In this document: one piece after another, positions 47,637-59,604 of the stretch
Layout of the letters: every line of letters starts with the position of its first letter
Numbering within the stretch: position 1 is the first letter of the stretch
Source of the DNA: Calycina herbarum
Taxonomy: Eukaryota > Ascomycota > Leotiomycetes > Helotiales > Pezizellaceae
Length of the DNA: 64,000 nucleotides
Direction of reading: 5' to 3'
Assembly: GCA_001414485.1 (NCBI GenBank)
Contig: LLEY01000010.1
Span: 248,001 to 312,000, forward strand
Position numbers and translations under genes: made by a program
The notes under the pieces: model-generated
Database searches by the model: none
What the model saw: the letters and a program-made list of their open reading frames with translations, nothing else
What the model was told of the DNA's origin: nothing

Positions 47637-50600
47637 TTACTCAAGAACCTGCTTCAAATACTAAGCCAAAAGTTAGCAACTTCATTTCCGTATCCATGAA
47701 GATTGGTTTACCTGTAAAGTTCCTACCCCAATACCACCGGCCTCTGACAATAGACCATGAGCAAAGGTTACTTGGGCCAACATTCTCTTCCGTTTCTGAA
47801 TATCAACGACTTGCTAAACAAGTGGGTCAGCACAATGAGTACATGGGAAGAACTTATTTGGGATAAAATCGTCCAATACTCATACCTCTTCAAAGGAATC
47901 TCGCATCAAAAGGCGAATGGTAGTCACATTCTTCTTCTGTCCAACTCGGTGAACACGGCAAAGAGCCTGCTCTTCAATCATAGGGTTCCAATGAGGTTCA
48001 AGGAGATAAGCCCTGGAGCCTGCTGTAAGATCGAGTCTGGCGTTTGGTCAGCTATGAGTTCGTGATTTTCCTGGGGCCAAACGTACCCAGCCCCACCACA
48101 CGTGATAGAGACAAGAATGACACGAACGGAACCATTATGCTGAAAGTCACGCATTGCTTCCTTTCTTCTTCGCAGAGATGTGTTTCCGTCAATCCTGGTA
48201 TATGGAATTCCGCAGTCGTTCAGCATGAGCTGAACCAGATCAAGTGTATTGGTCCAATATGAGAACACGACACTGTGGTGCTTCAGTAAGCTTGAAGCTC
48301 AAGTATATTAATATTTGAGAGGACAAACCTTTTCTCATCCAGACTGTGTTTCACTAGGTCAGCTATGAGAGCTTTGATTTTTGTTGACATAGATTCAATC
48401 GGCGCCACGATTTCGTCTGCTGTCGGCGTGGCAGGACCCGAGGTTTTGCCACGGTCCATTGCTTCGTTGCCATCCCATCCTGTTCCATTGAACTTCTCTT
48501 GAGATTTGCATCTTTCACAGATCGCTGGTCCGCGGGAGTCTTCTTGACTTTGCCTATTGATGCTGGTCACGGATGCTCCCTCAATGAAGTCCTCGAATAG
48601 GTCCGCCTCACAGATAGCGCAAGAAACGCCTCCGCCAAAAAGCGTTTCAAAGTTGGTATTTGAGACTTGTCCTGAGGGACCTGGGGACCTGCAATCCAAC
48701 CTTTTCTCTGCCGCAGACTGGGCTAGTAGGCCATGATTGCAAATGAGCCGCAGGTTATTCAAAAGCGACAAGGCATTGAACGTTTTGGTGCCTTGTTTGT
48801 TCGAAGCGATGGCCTCTTCCAGATGTGCGCGTGATTGTCCTTTTGCTGCATCATACTTTTCTCGTTCATCTGGTGTGAAGTTTAGATGATGAATTTCATC
48901 GATTCGCGTTGGGAGGTCGACCACAGCTTTGGTACGACTAATAGTGATAGCTCTGACCAGGGCTTTGAGCCTTAGAAAGCCTTCAGCGTTTGTTTCTTGG
49001 GCATTTGTTCCTTGACGGTTCTGCCAGGGTCGAAATATCTCTTCTTCGAAAGTTTTCGAATCAGAATATGGATACACCTGTAAGAATTTGACGATGCTTG
49101 CAAAATCAGCTAGCTTGTTTTGAATGGGTGTTCCAGTGATGGCCCATCGACGTTTAGACCGGAGAGCAAAGCATGCTTGGCTCAGTTGACTCCGTGGATT
49201 TCGGATTATGTGAGCTATTACCATCAGTCGTGTTAGATAATAGAAGAAGAGGCCATACCTTCATCTAATACCACTCGATGCCACCTTGAGGCGAGAATGG
49301 AGTTGTCTTCTGGGTCGTCGTTTTGGCTACGTTTTCTCCAAATTGCAGATATTGTGTGGTACGTGGTAATGACTACGTCGTACTGAGCCAAGAACTCGGG
49401 TTCTATCTTATTCTGACCATGATAAGTGTGGAATTTGAGCTTCCCAGGAACAGTATGGCTAGAGAAGTTAGTGCTAGAAGAGTAGTTTTCGGAGGTGAAA
49501 CTTACAGATGAAACTGCTTCTCCCAGACCTGAATAACTGGACAATTGTTAATTTAGGATTGGATAGTGCAGAATATATACTTACGTGCTGGGGGGACGAC
49601 AAGTAAAGTTCCCTTCATCGTTGATATGTCCTGAAAAGGTTCCGGACACCCGGAGGAAGGATTCGAGGCCGTATTAGTTGCAATTAAAGATATCATTGAC
49701 AGGGTCTTTCCTAAACCCATGTCATCAGCTAGTAAACCGCCCTGGAAATCCGGAGGAGCTCTATCTGAGCCGCAGCCGTTGACATTGTTGGTATAGCTGG
49801 TTGATGGCGTCAGAAAACGATGCAATTGAAGTTTGAATTGCAGCTTACCTTGACCTTCCCATAAAGCCACTTTTTCGGGACCAGATATCGCGCCCACTAT
49901 CTAGAGCCCAACCTTCTTCCCGCTGGAGCATGAAAGTTAATGCTTGTTTTTGGTGTCTTTTCTAGCTATTAGCGAAAAATGAATTAGAAGACGAAAGGGG
50001 GCTCTACTGGAACAAGGGAGTTTTCACAATATCCGGTCCCACGGTCTCGGGCAGTGGATCCTCATCCTCCATCAATTGTGCTAACAAATCTGGTCCAACT
50101 TGTAGCCGTTCAATTTCCAACTCTACTTCGGCATATGTTTTATCGAACGAATCTGTCATGACAATCTCCCCCGACTCTGGTGGCATAACGTGAGGATTTC
50201 GGTATGGGACACATTGTTCACAGCGGCGTGGATCTTGGAGATATTGCTTGTGTTTTGCCAAATAATCGCCGACCTGTTCCTCCAGCTGCTCCCTACCAAA
50301 AAGAATGATATTTAGAAACCATGACTGCTTTTGTTTTGCACGTCCTTTGCTGGTCTCTAGAGAGCATTCAAGCCTTGAATGACAGTATAGCTGTGTCTCT
50401 ATTTCGGGTACGGCTTGTATTTCCGCCAATATCTGGCACGATTTTTGACATTGAATCTCGAAGGAGAAGGGTTTGGGCGTTGAAGCACATTCGGATCTTG
50501 AGTACAGGTTATTAGGTGTGTGGAAATTAACGGCTATGTATTTAGAACTCGGTGGCAGTTGGGATCGGAGTTTCAAAGAAATATCGGATAGCTGCGTGGA

Positions 50601-50880
50601 GCACAGTTAGCGTTTGTAGCGTCTGGCAACATCACCACCGGGGAAAATGAACCATTCCGTAACAGCAGCATTCCGAGGGCCCAAACCCCGCAAACCCCTC
50701 GCCATTGCTAGCAGAACAACTCTTGGCGGAGATTTCAACCTCGTCATTTGTCGTCCCCTTGGAGAGAATGTAGGGGTATTCTTGTGGTTTTTCCGATGTT
50801 GGGAATTGTGCTTCTGTCGGGTCGGGGACGATGTCGAGTCGTCTCCGCTTGGTTGGTCGTGCGGCGCCGGAGAAATCCAT
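47637..50880 (-). CDS. SNF2-family ATPase, Rad5/HLTF-like (903 aa)
   Basis: Eleven exons keep frame: 50880-50653, 50591-50008, 49956-49849, 49796-49585, 49536-49506, 49458-49259, 49214-48329, 48272-48087, 48036-47886, 47813-47712 and 47660-47637. It starts MDFSGAARPTKRRRLD, a nuclear localisation-type sequence. A HIRAN-like N-terminal part (CYGMLSDISLKLRSQLPP) precedes QHQKQALTFMLQREEGWALD. Helicase motifs are LADDMGLGKT (motif I), a DEAH box at the exon 6/7 junction, WAITGTPIQNKL (motif III) and CRVHRVGQKK (motif VI). A degenerate RING-like zinc region (SCAICEADLF..CERC) sits between the lobes. Expected role is nuclear DNA-dependent ATPase in chromatin or DNA damage tolerance. It is divergent from the NLR gene. 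Confidence 0.88.
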
Positions 50881-51086
50881 CGCCCTGGGAGTCTCCTCAA
50901 GTCTCCTTCGCGGAACACTCTTTCAGGTGAACGACTGAGGAGCTCGAGGAAACCAGACACTCGAACCCAAAAGCCCCTCCAGAGTTGAACAGTCGAGAAC
51001 GAGAAACGAGGTTTCCGTCTCCCACCAGCGTGGCGTTTCGGGCGAGGCAACCCATCGTGGGCCGCCTTGCAGAAAGCCCATCCATC

Positions 51087-51123
51087 TGTGCTATGGTGTT
51101 CCGCAATACGAGGTATTGCGCAA
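51087..51123 (+). repeat. Left TIR of Ginger-like element
   Basis: It starts TGTGCTATGGTGTTCC and contains an internal hairpin, CGCAATAC GAG GTATTGCG (51102-51120), then TTGCGCAA. Confidence 0.85.
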
Positions 51124-53648
51124 TTAGACTAATCTATTTGGGCAATAAATTCTGGATTGCGCAAACCAATAGATGGCCCAAATCGGGTGTCTAATACCGC
51201 GATTTTAATCAAATACACTTTTTTCAAAACTCTCTCCACATCACTCCTAGCACTTATTTGAGGCTATTCCCACTTTACCTGCCTAATAAAGAATAGTTAA
51301 AACTGTTTTAAAACTTAGATATAAGATTAATAGATACCTAGTAGTAATATTTAACTTTCTTTATGTTTGCTAAGGTTTTAGAAGTATGTCGGTAGGTGAA
51401 AAGTGGGTAAAACAAGGTAGGTTAGTTAAAAAGGGGGAGGTTAGGGAGGCTAGGAGAACAGCACTTCTCTCTTATCTTACTACTAGGAGTTATTTTATAT
51501 AGTTAACTAGATATCTCTTTCTTTTTCTTAAAGAACTAAAGTATAACCTTATATTTCTATCCTATCTTTACCCCTCTTTTACCCTACTATTATAGACGTT
51601 AACGACTCTTACTCTTTACCTTAAGGGGTCCGGTTCACCCCTCTATTCCCCTCTGAGGGCTCTGAACTGCTAAATATCACCCCTTTTAGTACTTTAGCTG
51701 AGTAGGAATTTCATAACTACCTTAAAGCCTCTCCTAATAAGAGATATCTTACTTCTTATAAGCGATTCGAGTACTGTGATTAGCTATAAAACCCAAAGTA
51801 AGTAGTCCCTTAAGGTCTCTCGATAGTAGAAAGAGTAAGGTAATCTATAGTAAAGTTTAAAGCTCTTAACAAGTATATACTTAATAATAACTAAGTATAT
51901 TATTAACCTGAATTGGTTTGTAGAACAGATTACCTAAAGAGATACGCAGTTTGTACCTATGACGTCTTTGATCTTATTACTAGAGTACATCGTAGACTAA
52001 AGTATGCTGGTAAGTGCCTAACTCTACTTATTCTTATTTAATTAACTAATAAACTTAGGTGTAAATAAGACTTATATACGTTATATAGAGTTATATTATA
52101 GGATCTTATAGAAAGACGTAGAGTTTATTCTTAAGAGGTGTGTATACTATGCTCTTATAAGGGCTTCTTATGAACCGACTATTATTTAGCTAATTACCTT
52201 ACGTCGTTGCTTTAATAGAGTCTATATAGATCTTATAGACTTTACTTCTTAACCTGATCTACCCTTCTTTCTTAGATGTAACCAATTACAGAGCTTTAAG
52301 TAGATCCTCTAGATTAAAGATCACTTCTTAAGGTATGTGTAGCTATACGCTCTAAAGAATAAGGAGAGTAAGACTATTACCGATACTATTAGTATGTTCT
52401 TACTTTACTTTGACTTAATAAAAACTAATTATTTTATAGCCTACTAGATCTTAAACAACGGTTCCCCTTATAAATTCTATTACGATAACGGTACTGAGTT
52501 TAAGGGAGAGCTTATAGTACTATACGAGTTACGAAATCCACCTATTACGCAGATTCGCAGTCGTGCCTATTACTCTCAAACCTAGGGGAGTATAGAGAAG
52601 GCAAATAGCACATTTAAAGCTCGTCTCTCTGCGTTCTATATAGACCGAGCCGGCAGCCTCTAGGAGTGGGTTTCACTACTTCTAGAACTTTAAGAAGTTA
52701 TAAACCTTATACCTACTGCTGTACTTCCAGCTTACGTTACTCCCTTTAAGGCCTGGTTTAGTAGAAAGCCTTACTAGCTTTCTAGTGCTTAGCCTATGTA
52801 CGTATATCTTACCCCTCTTTTTACCTCTCTTTTATTAACTTCTTAGTAGGCCCGAAGAAGAAGAAGTATTAGATGCTGATATAGCTCTAGAGACTAAAGC
52901 TCTAATACTTTCTAAGATAGAGAAACGAGTTTCTATAAAGAATGAATAAGTAAGAGAGAGAATGCTAGTAAAAAACACTCTTAAAGTAGCTGAAGTTTTT
53001 GTAAAAGGAGCTATAGTTATACTTCTTATCCTCTTATAACTTCAGCTAAAGACTAAACTAACACGTATATTCTGCTAAGTTAACAATCATTATCCTAGCA
53101 GCTACTAATTAACGTACGAGTATAGACTTTTAAGTAGGAGATATTAGTACTACGAGCTTAATAGGGAAAATCTCTAACCTCCCTAGCGTATATCCCTCTT
53201 TATAAGATCTAATGCACAAAAGCAGCCTAAGGTTAAGCTAGGCGTGGCGTGGCAACTGACCAATGGGCGTGGAGCACTCTCTGGGATGCAAAGAGCAGGG
53301 CGTAAGCGAAAGGGGGCGAGAATAAGTGATAATGAGCCTATTGAAGTGATTATAAGTGATAGAGAGGCTGAAGAGGCGGAAGAAGTAGCTAGAGTAAAGA
53401 GAGTAAAGAAGACAGCACGTGCGCCTCCTTAAAAGAAGCTAGCTAAAAATGGGGGTAGAGGGGGGGCAAGACCAGGGGCTGGTCGTAAGCCGAAAAAGTA
53501 AGCTAGGAATAGCTTCATTTTTATATTTAGGAGTTTAAATTTACTATATTTTTCTTAGTCTAATTGGGCAATTAGACTAGTAAAAATAATCGCGGAATTA
53601 CTTAGTCTATTATCCAAATAGATGGAAATTGCGCAAATAGACGTCTAT

Positions 53649-53685
53649 TTGCGCAATACCTCGTATTGCGGAACACCATAGAACA
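53649..53685 (-). repeat. Right TIR of Ginger-like element
   Basis: On the minus strand it reads TGTTCTATGGTGTTCCGCAA followed by TACGAGGTATTGCGCAA, matching the left TIR apart from one base at the fourth position. Confidence 0.85.
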
Positions 53686-53803
53686 CATCAGCGTCGCACA
53701 CAGCCTTGCGACAGAACTGTCATCTCCATCTTTGAATTCTTCTTGTTTTCTGTCTTGCTTCAAATCCTCAACTCATGTTGTATTGCGTCTTCTTTTCGCC
53801 GTA

Positions 53804-56800
53804 ATGGCGAGTCCAACTGATATTATCGCAGACGCGTTCAAAAAGCTCCAACGGTCTATTTCAGAAGAAGACGCATACAACTTTGCGTCGACGGAATTGA
53901 AGGATATATGGACAACCGTTCGCGAGATTGATACCAACCAGAGAAAACGGCAATCGGCCCAGAACATACGGCGGATTAATCCTCTATTAGAAGGGATTGA
54001 AAAGTACCGGAAGGTAATTGAAGTGTTGTGTAATGGCACACCTTATGTGCCGTACGTCTGGGTTCGTTCTCCACAATCCAAATGTTCATATGTTGTAGCT
54101 GACCACGTCCAGGCCCCGATCAAGTTGATGCTCGAGGTTCGAAATTGTTCCCCAAATCCACTCTGAATTAACTGAACCCTCTCTCTCTAGATTGCAAATC
54201 GTCATCGGGATGTCTTTGAGGCTTTGCTCACAGCATACGCTGACATCGGGGCTGCCCTGCCACGGCTTGACCGCTACAACAAAGTTTTCCACAACAACCC
54301 AGAATTCCAACATGCGCTTGCTGCCGTTTATGCCGGAATACTCGAGTTCCACCGACGCGCATATAAGTTCTTCCGGCGAAGAGGTAAGTCATTATTCTAT
54401 GTACATTCGTTCAGTGTTCGATAGTTTCGGGCCGTCAAATTAAATGACGGGACTTGGGGGAAAGCCGAAGAAAGTTTATAATTCTCAGTGTCCAAATCCC
54501 ATTATTCAATTGGCTGGCTTAATTGTCGCAGGTCGCCTAGTATCAATGTCCAGAACAAAGATTGTTTAGCTGTCTCTAGATTTTCTGAAACAACACTGTT
54601 TGGCTTTGCACGGTTACTTGACCTCTCCACTAACGCTCAATTACAGCGTGGCACGTCATATTTCTCTCACTTTGGAAGGACTTCGGAGGCCGTTTCGATT
54701 GCATAATTGCCTCCTTAAAGAAACAACGGGACTTCATCGACGTCGAAGCCGCCTCTTTTGATATTGTCGAAGCCAAAGAGTCCCGCATAAGAATCCAAAA
54801 TGAGATTCAAATCCACCAGCAGCCAGCCCTGGAAGTTCTAGAAGAGAACGAAAAGCAATCTCAAATCTCTAGGCTACAGCACTCTGTTGCTTGGCTTGGT
54901 TTCGATGAGAACTCCCAGGAAGCAGAATATGAAAGGCTGTCGGAAAAACGACACGATAAGACTTGTGAGTGGATTACGAGAGTGATTAATTTCAAGAATT
55001 GGATGAAGAATGACGCAAAACGATCAAGTCTCTGGCTCGATGGAAAACCTGGATCTGGTAAGTCACAAGCTTGAAGGTAAATACAATGCTAATGCCTGGG
55101 GCAGGTAAAAGTGTCATGTGTTCGTATCTCATTCAAAAACTCACAGCCACTTCCGAATTGACTGTTTGTTACTACTTCTGCAACAGTAAAGATAGCGGAA
55201 ATATTTGCCATCAGATATTGATGCATATTGTACTTCAGATTCTCCGACAACATCGCGATGTCTCCGCTTTGATCGCAAACGAATATGTCTACCGCGGCTT
55301 GAGCTGCGGCATGCCACAACTCAGAGCTCTTGTTCCGAAGCTCCTCCAGGTTGCTGGATATACAAGAATCCTTGTAGACGGCATCGACGAATGTTCCAAA
55401 GAAAACCAAAAATCAATATTGAAAGAGTTGCAATCTGTCTGCGTCACCACAAACTGCAAAATTCTTCTTTCGAGCCGGAAAGAGGTCCACATACGGGAGA
55501 AACTTTCAAAACAGCCCCAGATCTCTCTAGATGGACGCCAAGAAGTCGATCAGGATATTCGGGCGTTTATAAAGCACAATATTTCGAAACTCCGCACATC
55601 AGATCAAGATCTTTCAAAGCGAATCGAACTAATCTTGGTGGGAAAAGCAAATGGTGAACAACAATCTTTTGAGGCTTCTCAAGGGGAATACTATTACTAA
55701 CGGCATTCCAGGCATGTTCTTGTGGGTGCGACTGGTCGTCGACGAGCTCAAGTATTGCTACAGTGACGCAGCTATGGAGGAAACAGCTACAAATTTACCG
55801 AAAGGATTAAAAGCAGCGTAAGAAACACCCCCACCCTGGTACTGGTTATATGGTAGACGGCTAATAGGATTTCTTGTAGGTACGGGCGCATTTTAGATAG
55901 AATCATGGACCCTACGAACTCCAGGAATGCGAGGTATATGGCCATTCGTATTTTAGGATGGATGGCTTGTGCCTATAGGACGTTGAAAATTTACGAATTG
56001 CTCGATGGCATCGCCTTTGAAGCTTCGAGTACGACCCTAAATTCTAAGACGAAGATCCGAAAAGACATTTTGGATCTTTGCCGGCCTCTCATTGAAGAGG
56101 GCCCTGGAGGCACTACCGACTTCGTTCACTTCTCCGCAAAGGAGTAAGAAATCTTCACACCTCTCTCAAGTCTTTACTAACATCTGTAGATACATACCAG
56201 AGGAAGAATATCAAGCTTCGAGGCCTTTTATCTGGCGTGAAAATGCCCATTTGGATATTTCCTTTTCTTGCATCGCCTTTTTAAACTCCTGCATGGCTTT
56301 ACTCCCGGCCAATTCTACGAATGCTCGGAGAGCTGCAATCGTTATTCAAGGATTCCATGGACTTCAAGTATACGCTGATAAGTTTTGGTACAAACACCTC
56401 CAAGCATATTGTGAATTTGTACACCAAAACAATCGCCAGTTTTCCCATGAGCTGCGGAATCAACTCACTTTGTTATTACAATATAAAAAGCTCTCCGAAG
56501 ATGCGCCCACAGCATTATGCCAACTGGGAGCAAACGACATCACAAACTCACCTAGCCTAAATGTACTAAATGACATTCCGAAGATCAAAAGCTTGGTTTT
56601 GGAAGTACTGGAATTCCGAGCAAAGATGAATGTCGCGGACTCTTCCGATAAGACCCCCGAAGGTATGGCTCCTGAGAACGACTCAAAGTGGAGAGATACT
56701 GACAAAGAACAGCATTTTCTTTGGAGATTTGTGACACAGACCCAACACATTTCAGCCAAATCCGCCATTGTTACCAACAAACGATCGAATTGCTATTGAG

Positions 56801-58280
56801 TAATGATGCTCTAGTAAAGTATCCCCAGCTTGAAGCGAGAGAGTTGCAATCCTTCCAGGAAACATATGGGATCTCGGCCTTCGTTTGTAGATACCCTCAC
56901 TGTGATTCGAATTCGGACTGCTTTGAATCTTCCGCCAGGCGAGCCCAGCACGAGTCGCAACATCAAAGGCGATTCCGCTGCTCCTATTCGTCTTGCCTCT
57001 ACTTTTCCACCGGCTTCACAACACGCAATCTTCTGAAGAAACACAATGAAAAATGGCATGCTGTTGTCGTGGGTGGCCGTACACTCGCTGAGTGTTTGCA
57101 CACCACCTCCAAGTCTCATGGTCAGGGTACTCTGTATTCGGTTATCCAAGAGGAGCATGCCACCCAGAAGCTTGCGACCCAAGGGGGGGCCAAAGGACCC
57201 CAGAGACATGAACCCAATTATAGTGGAACTAACAAAAACCTTGGTGGGAATAGTAAAGTTGACGAGCTCCCTGTCCCACCAAGGCTCGACTCGGTAGAAT
57301 CTGATCTCCGATCGTCTCTGAAAGAAACTATTGGTACTTTCGGTGATGGAGCCATAGCACGTCGAAGTATGCGTGAAAATTACCTGCCTCATACTGTTCG
57401 AGGAGATAATCAATTGCCATCAATCGTTGAGTCTCTAGGTAGTCTTCACGGTGATACATTACCACCATTGCCAATGGAAGCTTTTCCACAATCACCAACA
57501 CTACATTCTGTTAGTTCTGCAAGTGAGTTGTTTCGTCGAAGAGGCTTACCATCACCTGGTCGGCCTGCCTCTTATCCTTCGCGGGAGGACTCGAGTGAGG
57601 GAGACTACCGTAAAAATAATGCGGAAACCCCGAGTACAGAAGGGTCAGGAGAGACCTCTACCGCCGCTGCCATTCCAAGGGACTCGAGAGAACCTATACC
57701 TCCACCTCTTCCTCCGCCGAAAGATTTTGCTGAGATTAAACCAAACGGGAGAAATGGACCGGATCTTGCGTGGAATTTGGCGAAAACCTTTGGGTCATCC
57801 GCTACCCCTGTGGATCGTATGGGTATCGATGGGATGCCCTATCCACCGATTGGTGGCTTCCGAAGCGGTTATGCTGGTTGTAACTCTGAATTCTTTCAAA
57901 CAGAGGTATTACTATTCTCATCAAATCTTCGCACTAAACTAATAAAAATTTAGTATTTGCTAAGATCTCACATAAACAATGTCCATGAAAGTGTGCACCA
58001 ATTTCAATCACCCCCACCAATTCCCCAACCTACACCGCAAGAAATACAAAATGCACGACAACATCCAAGCTGGAAAATGGCTGCAGCCTCGGATGACGAA
58101 ATTCGAAAGATTCTGATTAGACTAGCTCTTCAACGGCAGCAGCAGCAGCACAGACAGGCAATATTACAGGCTCAGAAGCGATATTCACAACAAATGCAAC
58201 AAATGCAACAAATGCAACAAATGCAACAAATGCAGGCAATGAAACAAATGCAAGCGGAGCAATTTTTAAAAAATCTCTAA
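53804..58280 (+). CDS. NACHT NLR with DUF7708-like N terminus and C2H2 fingers (1265 aa)
   Basis: Ten exons keep frame: 53804-54061, 54113-54136, 54191-54383, 54647-55057, 55105-55653, 55712-55817, 55880-56143, 56190-56662, 56713-57905 and 57954-58280. The N terminus (MASPTDIIADAFKKLQRSIS, ..APIKLMLEIANRHRDVFEAL) is DUF7708-like and may be a signalling region. The NACHT domain has P-loop GKPGSGKS at about residues 292-299 and ILVDGIDEC (Walker B) near 390. The middle part is helical without clear repeats. Two C2H2-type fingers (FVCRYPHCDSNSDCF, RFRCSYSSCLYFSTGF) lie near residues 816-880, and a third degenerate finger (YAGCNSEFFQTEYLLRSH) spans the last intron. The tail is Pro-rich then Gln/Met-rich (QQMQQMQQMQ). 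Such STAND proteins act in non-self recognition or cell death in fungi; ligand and partners are unknown. Confidence 0.87.
58186..58244 (+). repeat. Coding microsatellite (Gln-Gln-Met)n
   Basis: CAACAAATG-type units repeat several times and end the NLR protein with QQM repeats. A CAG run encoding Gln lies just upstream at about 58135. Confidence 0.9.
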
Positions 58281-59604
58281 CCGCGGCGGATGTAAAATGT
58301 TAAATCAGTGTCCTGGATCAATCAATCTTGACTAGGACAATCGCACCCGACTCCAGTTAAAAGATCCCAATTGAACTTTCCTAATGCTGCAAGTAACACC
58401 GGCACAGCTGCATAAAGCCGCTAATTTTAATGCCTAAAACGCAAATGTCGGCGGTCAACTTCTTAAAAAGTCTGCAAATGTCTGTAGGATAGCTATTTGT
58501 CCTCAAACAACCCAGAAATTCTTTAATGTTGGGATAGTATTGATTTTTAGTCATTCCTAGCACTTTTGCGAGCTTCAATACATAACACGCTATTTCTTTA
58601 ACTATCCTTCCTGTCCCGTGGCACAGAGAAAAGCGAAAGTCAAATTTATGATGTCACATCGTTCATATGGCAGTTTCTGGAAATTCAGAGGCCCCAATCG
58701 GAGGAGCGTTTGAAGTTCAATGAATCATCCTTCAAGCTAGCAAGTCCTGGCAGTCCGTCTTTTTGGCTTGGCTTAGACTGCGATAACCCGTAGTTGGGAA
58801 TAGGAAAGTCTCGTGAAGAAGCTCAAAGGGAATCTGGATTGTAGGCGTCTCATGCTGCCACATTTTGGCGGCAAAGGAAAGCAGGAATTGATTAAATCTA
58901 AAGATTATCTATAGTGGTCTGAAGTAGATGTCTCCGCTATCCCACCTACGAGCTCTTTCAACGTCTTCAAAATAATGCTGGAAATCAGAAGAGTATGGTT
59001 CGGTGATTGTTGCACTTTCATTCCCCGCCTAGGGTGCGGCAAACTGTTCTCCAAGTACTTTGCTACAATTCTGGAAACGACTGACGTTTTGTTGCATGCT
59101 CTTTGAAGTTTGTGAGTTTGGGGTTTTGTGTCTGGTATGATTCATGACTATAAGTACTAAGCTTGATTTTGAGTTTTTCTATGTCTTGAACTCATATCTC
59201 GTTTATTTTTACTATTTATAATTCCTATTCTACTAGTGAAGTTCTAATTTTCTTAATTTCTTTCCTGGTTTTTCAAGCATGGTTATAAGTAAATTGCTTT
59301 ACTTTGAATGCCGCGTTTATCATACCCAAAATCGCTAAAATGACGCTAACCTGGAATCGACCACTGATTAGCTCTGATCGCAATCAAAGCAACAGTTTAC
59401 ACAAAAAATAATTCACCTCTTTAATCCAAATCGGGACTGGTTTTGCACTGTGATTGGAATCACGGTTGACGTCGCGCTCCAGTTCTAATAGCCGCGTCCA
59501 CGCAGTAAACAACCACCTTCCAACAACAACCTCCTCAGCCTCCTTGACCTCCTTGACCGAACCCAAGCACCCCTCGTCTGGTCTTGCGCTATTAATCGGT
59601 TAAT
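58281..59604. other. Intergenic, 1.3 kb
   Basis: No supported gene. It contains the 3' flank of the NLR gene and the presumed promoter of gene E. Confidence 0.5.

Larger units (their letters stand above)
51087..53685 (+). mobile_element. Ginger-like integrase DNA transposon, RIP-decayed
   Basis: The 2599 bp element is bounded by TIRs that start TGT[G/T]CTATGGTGTTCCGCAA and share about 36 bp, with a 4 bp CATC target duplication (51083-51086 and 53686-53689). It encodes a retrovirus-type integrase core on the plus strand with RRLKYAGK (zinc-binding-like N part), DLIDFTS (first Asp), DNGTEFKGE (second Asp) and QT-GSIEKANSTFKARL (with the catalytic Glu). The end carries a basic, Gly-rich AT-hook-like tail (GRGGARPGAGRKPK). 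TAG/TAA stops at Trp and Gln positions show RIP. TGT ends, TIRs and a 4 bp duplication fit Ginger transposons; the class is inferred, not confirmed. Confidence 0.7.

Noticed and set aside
56600..56800. An apparent frameshift in the NLR between DKEQHFLW and LEICDTDP.
   Set aside because: A 50 nt intron (56663-56712) with TACTGAC branch and GAACAG acceptor joins the frames cleanly.
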